NCBI GenBank assembly: GCA_002286855.1
Contig: NRSV01000004.1
Location: forward strand, 1 to 64,000
DNA: 64,000 nt
Reading direction: 5' to 3'
Source of the DNA: Bipolaris cookei
Lineage: Eukaryota; Ascomycota; Dothideomycetes; Pleosporales; Pleosporaceae
Shown: one piece after another, positions 32,789 to 43,082 of the stretch
Layout: each line of letters opens with the position of its first letter
Numbering within the stretch: position 1 is the stretch's first letter
Notes under the pieces: generated by a model
Seen by the model: the letters and a program-made list of their open reading frames with translations, nothing else
Told to the model about the DNA's origin: nothing
The model's database searches: none
Translations under genes and position numbers: made by a program

Positions 32789-35700
32789 ATGGTGGGTCTA
32801 GCATGGGAAAGGCGCGCGCCGAGGCTAATGCAAGGCTAGGTTCGGCCGGTCACTGACAAAGACGTAGGCCTGAAGGTGCTCCGCGAAGCGCCGGCAGAAG
32901 AGCAGAGCATTGAGTACGTTTGCCTGCAACTATCGTCTGCACGCGACTCACAGCAACCCGGCTAGCATTATCGCAGTCCACGGTCTCGGCGCTCATCCCG
33001 ACGACAGCTGGTGCAAGAATGCCGGCACGGCAGAAGAGCCGCAATGGCGCAACTGGCTCATCGAAGACGACATGTTGCCAGCAATAGCGCCCAACGCACG
33101 CATCATGCGGTACGGATATGAGTCGCAGTGGTTTGGCAAGGAGGCGATGCAGCAGAGCGCGTCTACTGTGGCCGAGCGGCTGCTGAGAGCATTGAAGCGA
33201 CAGAGAAAGGTGCCGGCCCGTGCTTGGTAGGCGTCGCGTATGCGCTGACTGCGTTAGAATGTTCCGTTCCGTCCATTGGTGTTTGTAGCGCACTGTTTTG
33301 GCGGGCTAGTTGTGCTTAAGGTGAGGGGACGGATAGATGGACGAGACGAAGACATAGTAATCACTAAAAATTTCTATAGGCACTCCTAGAAGCTGAACAG
33401 TACCCTAAGGAATGGCCTGGAGTGTTTTCATCCACGACTGGCCTAGTCTTCTTCGGCACACCGTTTCGAGGCGCCGAGGGGATGAACCAGATGGAGATGC
33501 TCCAGGCAACGCGGCGTGACTACCACGACGACCAGGTGCAGCCTGCCGCACTCGAGGTGCTGCAGCCAGGGAGTGTATATCTACAGGACTTGGTGGATAG
33601 TTTCCTGAAGAAGATGCGAGGCCAGACGAACAAGACTCGGGTCGCGTGCTTCTTTGAGCTCAAGTCGAGCAACGTGGGAAAGATCGTAGGCAAACAAGAT
33701 CGGATTGTGAGTCGGACTGACACGGTATATAATAACTATGCTAACAAGTACAGAGATTCGTAGTTAGTCAACATGCTGGGTGTCTTGACCTCTCTGAGTC
33801 GACGAGCAAGTTCTCGCTATCGCGGACGCACTTCGACATGAACAAGTTTGAGGATGCGCAAGAGGAAGACTTTCAGACGGTAGCGGAAGTAATAGAGGGC
33901 ATAGTTGATGCGTCTCCTCAGCTCTTATGGGCCCGCTCACAATGTAATTAAACAGTATGGTAGTCCCTGCTATATCGAATAAGGTGGGCTAAGCGCACTA
34001 GGTGTCAGCAAGCATAAGATCGACTTCAGTCTCCGAGGTGTGCCCGTTGTAAGCCAGTTCGTTGCTAGAGATGCCGAGATGCAAGCGCTCGAGAAGGCTC
34101 TTGTCAAGCCTCCACCTACTACAAGTCGTCGTCGAAACGTTGTAGTCGTCCACGGCCTAGGTGGCATTGGCAAGACGCAGCTGGTGGTGGAGCTTGCGCG
34201 AAAGCACCACCGCCAGTTTAGCGCAGTGTTCTGGCTGGACGGGTCGTCTGAAGCCAGCCTAAAGCAGTCGTTTGTTGACATGGCACACAGACTTCCACGC
34301 AGCGAGATGACGACTGACGGCGTGCAGAGCCTCAGCCAGGCCACTGTCGAGGCTGACGCGGCAGTGCGCGAGTGTCAGCAGTGGCTGTCCAAATCTTCAA
34401 ACTCTCAGTGGCTGCTGATCATAGACAACGTCGACCGCGACCACCGCGACCAAGACGATGCGCAGGCATACAACGTCAAGGAGTACTTCCCAGATGCAGA
34501 CCATGGGTCAGTTCTTATCACAAGCCGGTTGGCTAGTCTCCAGCGGCTCGGGTCTGGCGTCAAGGTGGGGACAGTGGCGGCAGAGCAGGCCCGTGCTATA
34601 CTCGAGAACAACGTTGGGAGAGCGGTCGAAGGTATGAGAAAAGGTCTGTCTTTTAAAGGGAGGCGTCGTAACTGATACAGCCTAAGCAGACGCTGATGTA
34701 GTTATTGAACTTCTTCACGGGCTCCCACTAGCCCTCACCCAAGCTGGGTCGTACATACGCGAGACTAATATGTCAGCGTCTATGTATGCGGAGTACTACA
34801 ACAGCACATGGGGGCGTCTAATGGAGAAGCAGCAGAAGCGCTTTCCGCTACAAGAGTATGGCGATCGAAGCGTATTGACCACTTGGACCATGTCGTACGA
34901 GCAGGTACAGAAGCAGAGCGAAGAAGCAGCTTGTCTGCTCAAACTGTGGGGTTTCTTGGACAACGGAGAGCTGTGGTACGAGCTGATCGCAGCAGACATA
35001 GACTTGGCTGCTGGGATAGATGTTCCCAAGTGGCTGCTGGAGATTGCTGGGGATAAGTTGTCGTTTGCTGACGCGATGGGACTGCTATCGCGCTACTCGC
35101 TTGTGGAGGGTAAACAAGGCATAGAAAGCTACTCAATGCACTCGGTACTGCACCGATGGTGTGGGTACTTAGTAAGAGACGAGGAGTGGCGTGATCTGGG
35201 TTGCTTGGCAGCAGAACTGGTGGCATCAAGCGTGCCTTTGAATTCAGAGACAGAGTTCTGGAGGAAACGAAAGAAGATTATGACCCATGCTCTTTGTATA
35301 AGTGCATGGATAGTGAGGGCTAGTAGATCGAGTGAGAAAGGGGCCGTCGAGGGTCTAATACAACCAGGATCGTTCCACAGTCTTGGGTATATACTTGACG
35401 ATGAAGATAGACAGCGAGCGGAGCAGATGTACCAGCGAGCGCTGGCCGGAAAGGAGAAGGCATGGGGGCCAGACCATGCATCCACACTCGATACCGTCAA
35501 CAACTTGGGCAACCTCTACAAAGCTCTAGGCAAGCTCGAGCAAGCGGAGCACATGTACCAGCGAGCGCTGGCTGGATACGAGAAGGCATGGGGGCCAGAT
35601 CACGCATCCACACTCGATACCGTCAACAACTTGGGCGTTCTCTACGCAGACCTAGGCAAGCTCGAGCAAGCGGAGCACATGTACCAGCGAGCGCTGGCTG

Positions 35701-36215
35701 GATACGAGAAGGCATGGGGGCCAGACCATGCATCCACACTCGATACCGTCAACAACTTGGGCAACCTCTACGCAGATCTAGGCAAGCTTGAGCAAGCTGA
35801 GCACATGTACCAGCGTGCCCTCGACGGTTATGTGAGAGCTATCCATCCTGACAACCTTCACACTTTTATCCCAGCGCTAGATAATGTATGGGCCTTTGCC
35901 TCTCTGCGCGAAAGCCAGGGCCGCATAAAGGATGCTCGACACGGGTACTCGCAGGCTCTGCTAGGCTATGAAAGAACCTTTGGGAAGGACCATGATAAGT
36001 GCCAGGCCTTACGTGACAGCCTAGAGGCTTTAGTAATCGGGGAAGAAGAAGAGGAAAAAGAAGAGGAAAAAGGAGGAGGAGGATCAAACACTTCTACTAA
36101 CAGATTGCTCGTGATCGACCATACCTTTATGCAAAGCGAGGCCAACTCAGGGCCCTCAATAGCTAAGCCCGCTTCATGGCGAAATAGATTACTACGAAAG
36201 CTAAAGTTGAAGTAG
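32789..36215 (+). CDS. NLR-like STAND protein B: alpha/beta hydrolase - NB-ARC - TPR
   Basis: Eight exons: 32789-32791 (ATG only), 32840-32913, 32966-33209, 33258-33320, 33380-33706, 33754-33943, 34002-34631 and 34687-36215; 1019 aa, open throughout. The head shows SIDIIAVHGLGAHPDDSW near 25-42, the elbow VAHCFGGLVVLK near 117-128 with Cys as the presumed nucleophile, and FFGTPFRGAEG. NB-ARC: P-loop GLGGIGKTQ near 352-360, LLIIDNVD, HGSVLITSR, GLPLAL near 522-527. The TPR repeats occupy about residues 752-890, then an acidic linker and a basic C-terminus (RNRLLRKLKLK). Exons 2-6 differ from gene A but keep the exon plan; exons 7-8 are identical. Retention of intron 6 would stop translation at 33949, leaving the hydrolase alone. 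An alternative acceptor at 33983 adds six codons. Confidence 0.82.
35419..35820 (+). repeat. 126-bp tandem repeats encoding TPR-like units (gene B)
   Basis: Units start at about 35419, 35545, 35671 and 35797. The first three differ by only a few bases (AGKEKAW against AGYEKAW; NLYKALG, VLYADLG and NLYADLG); the fourth diverges after RALDGYVRAIHPD. Confidence 0.92.
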
Positions 36216-36879
36216 AGGTAGAGTGAGACTCAGCAGTAGCAAATATAGCATAGACCAAGACTCAAGCGCCGAGTAAAGTCATACCGAATAATGTAAAACT
36301 ACCAAGAACGCTGAAGCCAGTTCACTAGCAAGTGCGCTGGCGACGACTGCTGCTTTGCAACCTGAAGATATAAGGCACGTGTCGGCGGTAGCAGCGACTT
36401 GTGAAGTGAGCCAGTTAACCAGAGTGGGAATAAGCACTGAGCGATGTCCGCTAGCGGCCTTTGATAGCTAGCCTGGGCTATTTACAGAAGCTCTAAAGCA
36501 GGGCGGCAGTATTGGTCAGCTAGGCATAGCGTGGTATACAAAACATGCCAGGGGATTGGCCCAGACTACCTTGTTCGGGGTGTTTGGGGTGGCCACGGCT
36601 ACGTACGCCAAGAGTCCTATCGATAGACAAATAACTGCGCACGTACAAAAAGCGGCAACTCTACACACGTTTTGCATACGCTACAGAGGCTCAATTTAGA
36701 AAATAAGAGTTGAAGGAGGTAGAGTCTAGTTTTACGAGTCATTTGATGTAGGTTTTAGGGTGTGCAGGTCTATAAGAGCCAAGATCGATTTTGTCTGTTA
36801 GCAAGAGGTTGATGCTAAGGTATTCTCACGTGACTTGCGCAGAGCGAGCAAAAGGTAAAAAAAGGGCACAAAATCAAAA
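36216..36879. other. 3' flank of NLR gene B, inside the inverted repeat
   Basis: About 660 bp between the NLR stop and the 5S-like gene; identical to 25043-25706 in reverse complement. No frame or motif I recognise. Confidence 0.6.
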
Positions 36880-36998
36880 ACATACGACAGCGGGGATTCG
36901 CTAGTGGTCACCCACCTAACTACTAATCCGCCGGTAAACTGCTTGTATAGGGCAGATCGGACGGGATGCCTAATTCTCAGTTTCCAATGGTCGTATGT
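36880..36998 (-). rRNA. 5S rRNA-like gene, right arm (divergent, possibly pseudogene)
   Basis: Exact mirror copy of 24924-25042, here on the minus strand with its T-run terminator towards the NLR gene. Same intact helix I, same internal promoter blocks and same divergent segment. Its upstream flank beyond 37029 differs from that of the left copy. Confidence 0.75.
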
Positions 36999-37029
36999 AC
37001 TAGAATAATGTTATTTTGTATTATATATT

Positions 37030-37808
37030 CTTAGACATAAACAATGCAAGGAGATTGACCAAGGGAGAGGATTTCTTGACAAGGGGGAAAAATCCCCTTG
37101 GCAATAATCATGTGTAAGACAAATGTAACTTATGTAAGCAAATGTTATTTCTGTACTTCTATCTGCACGAAAAGGTACAGGTCTGGAAAAAACCTGTACG
37201 GGGCCTAGCGCCCGGGTATCATCCTAGCATGAATTCATTATAGACTGAAAAGAGACCGTAAGCCCATATATCCACTGTAAGGAAAGTTGTAAGAGCCGTA
37301 CACGACTGTTCAGTCATCCAGCAAAGACTCAAGCTCCAGAACAGAACTTTGGAGATCCGAAAGGGACTTTCGAATCTCGCGCATGTACGAACGGAACTCT
37401 GTAAAAAGATTAACGAACTGAAAAAATGTAAAGAAATTATACATATCAGAACGGGAGTCCTTGACAGTCCTTGCAGACGACGCAACGGGGGTGGGTTCGG
37501 GAGCTGGACTGAGCTTTCCATGGGTACGGGCGCCGCGACAGCGTCGTTCGGTCAACATTAAACATTTTTTGCGACTTCACGATACGGAGATTTATCTCTA
37601 TCTTCACACGATTCCAAATATTCAATCGCTTACTGAATTGGATCCATGGCTGTGGGGTTATGGCGCGTTGAAGTTGAAATGGCTCACAATGTGATGGGTA
37701 CGGGTGGCTCGTTGGCCGGAATGGCTCGTTGGGTGCGCCAACACGGTAGTAGTCTATGCTTGGATAAAAGCTTCGCATCTCAAGTCCCATTCTTAGCCCC
37801 CAACCACG
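37030..37808. other. Unassigned region between inverted repeat and amidohydrolase
   Basis: No gene seen. The part 37040-37230 has a low-GC, repeat-like look (agggagaggatttcttgaca and later aaaatccccttggcaataat) and could be a retrotransposon remnant, but no paired terminus or coding part supports that. Confidence 0.3.
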
Positions 37809-38822
37809 TCACAACCCCAAAAGCGCCTCAGCATTGCTATACGCAAACATATCCATGTCCGAATCACTCAATACCTTTGCCTGCACCAACTTTTCCAAAA
37901 ACTCTCGCCCATCAGTATTCAACTAATCGGATAATCCACCGAATACATAATCGGCTGCACAGGACTCACCTGCCTCAACTGCTCAAACTGGCGCACAGTG
38001 AAAAGCGCACTCGTCGTGCTCGATACACGCTCAAACAACGTATCGTTGCGCAACCCCGTCAAGTCGATGCGATCGATAAATATGAGCAGTCCCTCTCCAT
38101 TATGCCCAATGATGAGCTTGAGTTTGGGAAACCGATCGAATAGGCCCGCGCTGTAGAGGCGCAAAACGTGCGTTTCGACATCGACATGCCAGCCCCAGGA
38201 ACTTGAGCCAAGGCACCCGACAAGGGCCGCAAAATAGTTGCCTGCAAACAACTTGGAGGCGATGTCTGCCGTTGGCGATGCAGGGTGCAGGTACAGTGGT
38301 ACGTCGAGGGTCTGCGTCATGGCGAAGACGGGGTCGAAGCGTGCGGCGTCGTAGTAAGTCCCGTCTTTAAGATAGTTCCATTTCATCGCGCCTTTGAACC
38401 TGAGTTCTGTCACGCTGCGTTTCAATTCTGCGACTGCTTCTTCGGGGAGCGACATGGGCAGTACTGCGAAGCCGGCGAAGCGTTTTAGGTTCGCTTTGAT
38501 GGCGGAGCTGACGGTGTCGTTGGCTGCGGGGCATCTGGCTGGGTCCTCGGACCTGGAAGCTGATTGCTGTGCGAGTACTTGCAAGGAGACGTGGCCGGCG
38601 TCTATGGCGGCGATTCTGCCTGCTCCGACGTCTTTGAGCTTGTCGAGTATGTTGGAGTTGTGCTGAGCTAGGCCGCTGGCGATGATCCCGGCTTCTAGCA
38701 AGGGGGAGACGACATGCTCTTCGGTTACGATGAGGCGCTTGGGGAGGCAGTAGTGGGATTCTGGAGGCGAGGATACCGTCGGTATACTGTTCTCACTGAG
38801 GGCGAGAAAAGCGTACCAAGGT
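37809..38822 (-). pseudogene. Amidohydrolase-2 family (decarboxylase-like) gene, frameshifted
   Basis: Minus-strand frame related to metal-dependent amidohydrolases such as gamma-resorcylate/dihydroxybenzoate decarboxylases. Visible features are the N-terminal metal motif TEEH, DVPLYLHPASP (His ligand), KLIIGHNGEGLLIFIDRID (second His) and MYSVDYPIS (Asp ligand). After YPIS the frame stops (37919). The expected C-terminus (NTDGREFLEKLVQAKVL ... NAEALLGL, stop at 37809) continues in another frame without splice signals in between: a 1-nt deletion or 2-nt insertion near 37917-37925. At the 5' end the open frame (PWYAFLALSENSIPTVSSPP) has no ATG; the nearby MRITHL start is in a different phase. 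Either a small 5' exon is unseen or the start is also broken. Confidence 0.65.
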
Positions 38823-39914
38823 GAGTGATGCGCATGTTGGGTAGAAACAATGTGAAAAGCAGCCTTTGTTCAAATCCATCGCCTGAATAATCTAGACTTT
38901 ATATGCATTGGACTTGGGCTGGACTGCTTGAATAAATACACTATCGCTCTGTTCATCTTTCTGCACACCTTAAGCCTTGTATTAGCGCATCATTCAGCTA
39001 TGTATCATACAGCCTCATGCTCTCTTATATCGAACTTATGATCCTCCGATCTTTATCGCCATCTTCGCCCCCGCATGGCGTTGGGACGGCTCGTGGTTTA
39101 TGTGTCTAGATCGCGGAGGTGCAATCTCCACCAGAAATAGGAATAGTAGCGGCACCCCCTTCCCCCAAGAAAACCACTGGTATATTCGCAACCAGTGTGC
39201 TGCAAAGTTAGTATGAGCGATTTGTAGTCTTCATAGTTATGCCGCTACCACAACCTCTCTTAAAATCGATATCAATCCTCTCACTTGTTGAATGGGCTCT
39301 ATTGGCTAGCCAGCGCTTGGTGTTAGCAAGATGTCTAAGTCAACACAGCTAGTTGCGCGGTGTACACAGCGTGCGGGTAATTAAGGGTGGCAAGTAACTA
39401 TGGTTCATTGCTATCTCTATTCTCCTTTCGAAGGGAAAGGGATTGATGTACTCCTGAGCCCTGTGCAAAGGTATCCGCGTAGATCCAGAGTCACGTGCCT
39501 AGTACCTCAGTACCTAATTAAGGTTCGGGTATACTACTGTTTACGAGGGGGGAACGAAAGAATCAACGGTAGATCTACATCCTAGCCGTGGCTTTCTTAG
39601 CTTCGGTCCCAATTCCGGCAGATAGATGCGCGCGCATCTAGACCACAATTCCTAGAAAAGGCAGCTCACTGTATGTATGCAGATTGCCTTGATTTTCTAT
39701 GTATGTGTATTATTGGCACGATAAAGGTATCACGGGGTAAATTAACTTGCAGCTGTAGTATTGTAATGAGGAAGCGGATTGATTCTGTCTCTGCTATCGT
39801 ATCCAGCACTTACAGCGCTTGCGTGCATGGCCGCAGGCGCACGAGCCGGTAAGCAGTAGGGACGACGTCCCTGACACTGCTCGTGTCAACCAATCAGTGT
39901 CGCTTATCAGTAGG
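38823..39914. other. Intergenic, no gene seen
   Basis: AT-rich, short frames only. A hairpin taggactcgttcgagtccta near 39911 resembles a tRNA T-arm, but no cloverleaf can be built around it. Confidence 0.4.
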
Positions 39915-42595
39915 ACTCGTTCGAGTCCTAATTGATTCCAACATACGCCCAGCATCGTCATGCGCATTCGAGTCCACGGAAGCCTTTGCGGGATAGAATT
40001 CTACATCGTAAGCTAGGAATATGCTTCGGCACTGTTCGATAAATTCGAGCTTTTCAGTTCGGCTCAGTTGGCCACTTCTTTCTTCGACCTGATCCTCGAG
40101 CTCCTGAAGCGTAGTCTCCTATGCCACGCATCCTTCGTGTTGCTCATCGAGATCAGCACTGATATCAAGAAACATGCGGATTATTTGCAAGTCATCCTCA
40201 TATACCCTCTTGGGCAGGACCCAAAAGTTATCCGGTATGTTCACCAAAAAATCGACCCAAAGAGATGGTAGCTCGAATAAAGTCCATTCCTCTGTTCTCT
40301 GCTCTTCTAATGAGTTTACCAGGAGCTGACACATGGATGAACTGGGAGTATACGGCGCCTTATAATCCAATGTAACGGCAAGTAGCTTCGTGAGGCTAGG
40401 TTGTGGGCGCTTTTCCAGAGATGAAAGGAGCCTGCCAGATACGTAGCTACAGAACCCATCCTGAACTACAAGTTCAAGAAAGGATTCATACCGGAACTCT
40501 AAAACTTGAAGACCAGATAAAAATAAGGATGCTTCTTTAACATCCTGAACAATTGACAGAGCTGACATATCAAGATTATTGATTGCAACTGATGAGTCTC
40601 CGACATCGTCGATAGTCTTCCTGAGAAGTTCACGCCTATCGCCATCATCTTCGTCATTGTAGATTGTAATCTCAAGCAATTCATTGTAGCATGCGTTGAA
40701 GTGTCTTTTCATAGTTTACAGTCAGTGAATGATCTCTTAACGTAATAGCTCCTTAATCTCTGCGTTTATCCAATAGTACAAGTGTTCTTCATCGAGGTAC
40801 AAGTATGTAAGCAAAGATAGAAGGTAAGTAGATTTAAGAGCGACTTCAAAAGTCTCAGCTGCACGTTTCGAGTAGGTCTCATCCGTAGTAGAAAGTATAT
40901 GCAGGAAATACACTTCCAGTGTTAAAGGGAGGATATGTATCCTACGCTGTAATTCGGAGAGTCGGTCGCAAATTACCAGACCTTGCAAGAGCGATCTAGT
41001 CATGAGAATCACCCATAGGAATACTCCATCAGCTTTCTGCACAATCTCTTGTACTGGTTAATCGCATGGATTATCTATAGCTGTTAGCGACATGAACTGT
41101 AGACTAGATTCAAGTTCGTCACGAACGACTTGCTTAATATAAGGCTTTGTGAGATCTTTTAAAAGGAGTCTGCATTCAGTATCTTAGCCGAAAGTACCTT
41201 GGAAGACGTTCCAGGGTCGACTTGAGGCACATAGCTTGATATCAGGTAATAGTGTAAGGTCTTGAAGTATGCTGATGAGATTTGATTGGTGTCAGTCATA
41301 CTCATCAATGTCGTCAATAAAGAAACAGAACTTTGCAGATATGGTGCCTTGCTCTTGAATACGTCGAAATATATTCTTCATCTCCCTCTGAAACCAGGGT
41401 GTGGATTCTGAGTGGTGCAAAGACTGTTCTTGCCATCTTTTTGGTGTTACAATAGGAATCAAATTCGGGAATTTTCTTAGGATTTCGTACAAAAGTGACT
41501 GGAGCAGGCCTTCTACGGATCTTTGCATTTCTGTACCAAAGTTCCAGAAGAAGAAGAAGAAGAAGCCTGCGGTGATTAACTCTTTCTGCCCATGCCAATC
41601 TTCTAGCTCCAAGAGTGTGCGGGGATTGTTGTACAGAAATTCGATGAGCGTTGATTTTACAGAACCCGGTTTACCGGCAATCCAGTAATGGCCGTCTCCG
41701 GATCGTAACCGCTCGGCGAATTTGAATTGTTCGCAAGATCGGTCCGCTGTTGCCCGCGATGTATATGCCCATTCGAATGTTCTACTATAGGCCTCTGAGA
41801 TGTGCGTGTGCCGCACGTTCATGGCTTCGAAACGCAAGCTTTTTAAGATACGATTTTGAGTGGCGATCCGGTTTCCAGTCGTAGCCCATTCTAATAGGTC
41901 AGAAGCAATGTCGTTGAGTTTCGAGGATATGTTATCATTGCAGTCCATAGCATTGTCGGATGACGATTGTATGTCATCAAGTTTCTTTGTCACGGAGGCC
42001 TTCCAAGCCAAGAGATCTTTTGCACGCGTTTCCTCTCGACCAGCGTGACAAGAAAGCTCGACCAACATTTTGGTCACGTTTGACTGGTTGTTCCTAGATG
42101 CTGTTGTTCGCATGATCGTGTACGAAGCGCACACACCGTTGGAGTGTACCTCAGTATTGTCAACAAGCAGATAGTGACACGTGTCTGGAATTCCTTCAAG
42201 CGGGATTTCGCAAGACTGATCTCATTATCTTTCAGCATTATTCGATCCGCCTGCAACAGACTTCTCAATTTCCCCACTCTCCCACAGCCTTTGAGCTTCT
42301 TGAGCAGAGTAGAAAACTCATCAGCAAGCTCTGTGCAATCTTTTGCGAGAACAGCCAGCTCCCTTTCCTCACCAGTAGTACCCGGGGATAGAGAAACAGT
42401 GGATGCCGAGAAAATTAGGTCATCTTTGAGGCCTTTGAGTCTCTCCAAGATAGATTCAAAGTCTTTATCCTCTTGGGTTGCTCCATTCCTGGAACGATAC
42501 GCCTGTCGTGCTTTTGTGAATAGCTTACCGCTAAAGTCGACAAACTGGAAAATGTTGGCTGCCAGTAGTAACGCAGCGAACGCCTCAAGTACCAT
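39915..42595 (-). pseudogene. NACHT-type STAND (NLR-like) gene, inactivated by in-frame stops
   Basis: ATG at 42595 (MVLEAFAALLLAANIFQFVD) begins a typical N-terminal region of fungal NACHT proteins (LFTKARQAYRSRNG ... KDFESILERLKGLKDDL). A 56-nt intron (42149-42094, gtacac ... catctag) leads to exon 2 with FEWAYTS, GDGHYWIAGKPGSVKSTL and CFFIDDIDEYD (Walker B). The Walker A is GSVKST where GSGKST is expected. After 41292 the same frame is cut by stops (TGA 41292, then TAA near 41186 and 41059, 40737, two near 40720, and one at 40119), but the amino acid sequence stays plausible throughout (KADGVFLWVILMTRSLLQGL). Only stops, no frameshifts, which fits decay by point mutation. The 3' limit is approximate. 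Confidence 0.75.
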
Positions 42596-43082
42596 CTTTG
42601 CTGTGAATTAGTAGTTTCAGAAGGAATCATAGTTATAAAGAACAGAATATCAAAAGATGCCTTATGTGTGGCAGTGTTTACTTTCCCCACACAAGGCTGA
42701 GATGCGATGCAGCGCCAGCACAGCATACAGTCTGCCTCTTAATCTGTCTTAGGGGCGGCTAGCAGCAACTTCCTCCAAAAACTCCACCAAACGTATGCCA
42801 GGTGCTACAAATTAATTTTGATCCCATCGCTTTACCCACTCGCTGCTGCGCCGTTCCAACAATAGTCTGCTTCTGAATGTTCTAATCAATGATTGTACTT
42901 TGCAAGCATTCGAAGCCTCTTGTGTAACAAAGTTAAAAGTGAAATGGCCCTGGAGAGCAATCAAAACTTCTATATATGTATGCGCTTTCTGGACGCACGC
43001 AAACCATGTGCACAATACATTTGCTGTGCTAGCTTTTAACATACATGAGTACGAGTTCATGCGTTTATTTCTCTCACCATGA
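42596..43082. other. Intergenic
   Basis: 487 bp between the NACHT relic start and the GCS1 stop; no gene seen. Confidence 0.45.

Larger units (their letters stand above)
33930..37029. repeat. Right arm of 3.1-kb perfect inverted repeat
   Basis: Reverse complement of 24893-27992. The inner edge falls 14 bp before the end of NLR exon 6; the outer edge lies just beyond the 5S-like gene. To the right of 37029 the sequence is unrelated to the MULE that adjoins the left arm. Confidence 0.95.

Noticed and set aside
37030..37230. Solo LTR of a retrotransposon
   Set aside because: Composition is suggestive, but there is no paired terminus, target duplication or coding remnant.
39841..39945. Possible tRNA around gttcgagtcc
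   Set aside because: Only a hairpin like a T-arm; no acceptor, D or anticodon arms could be placed.
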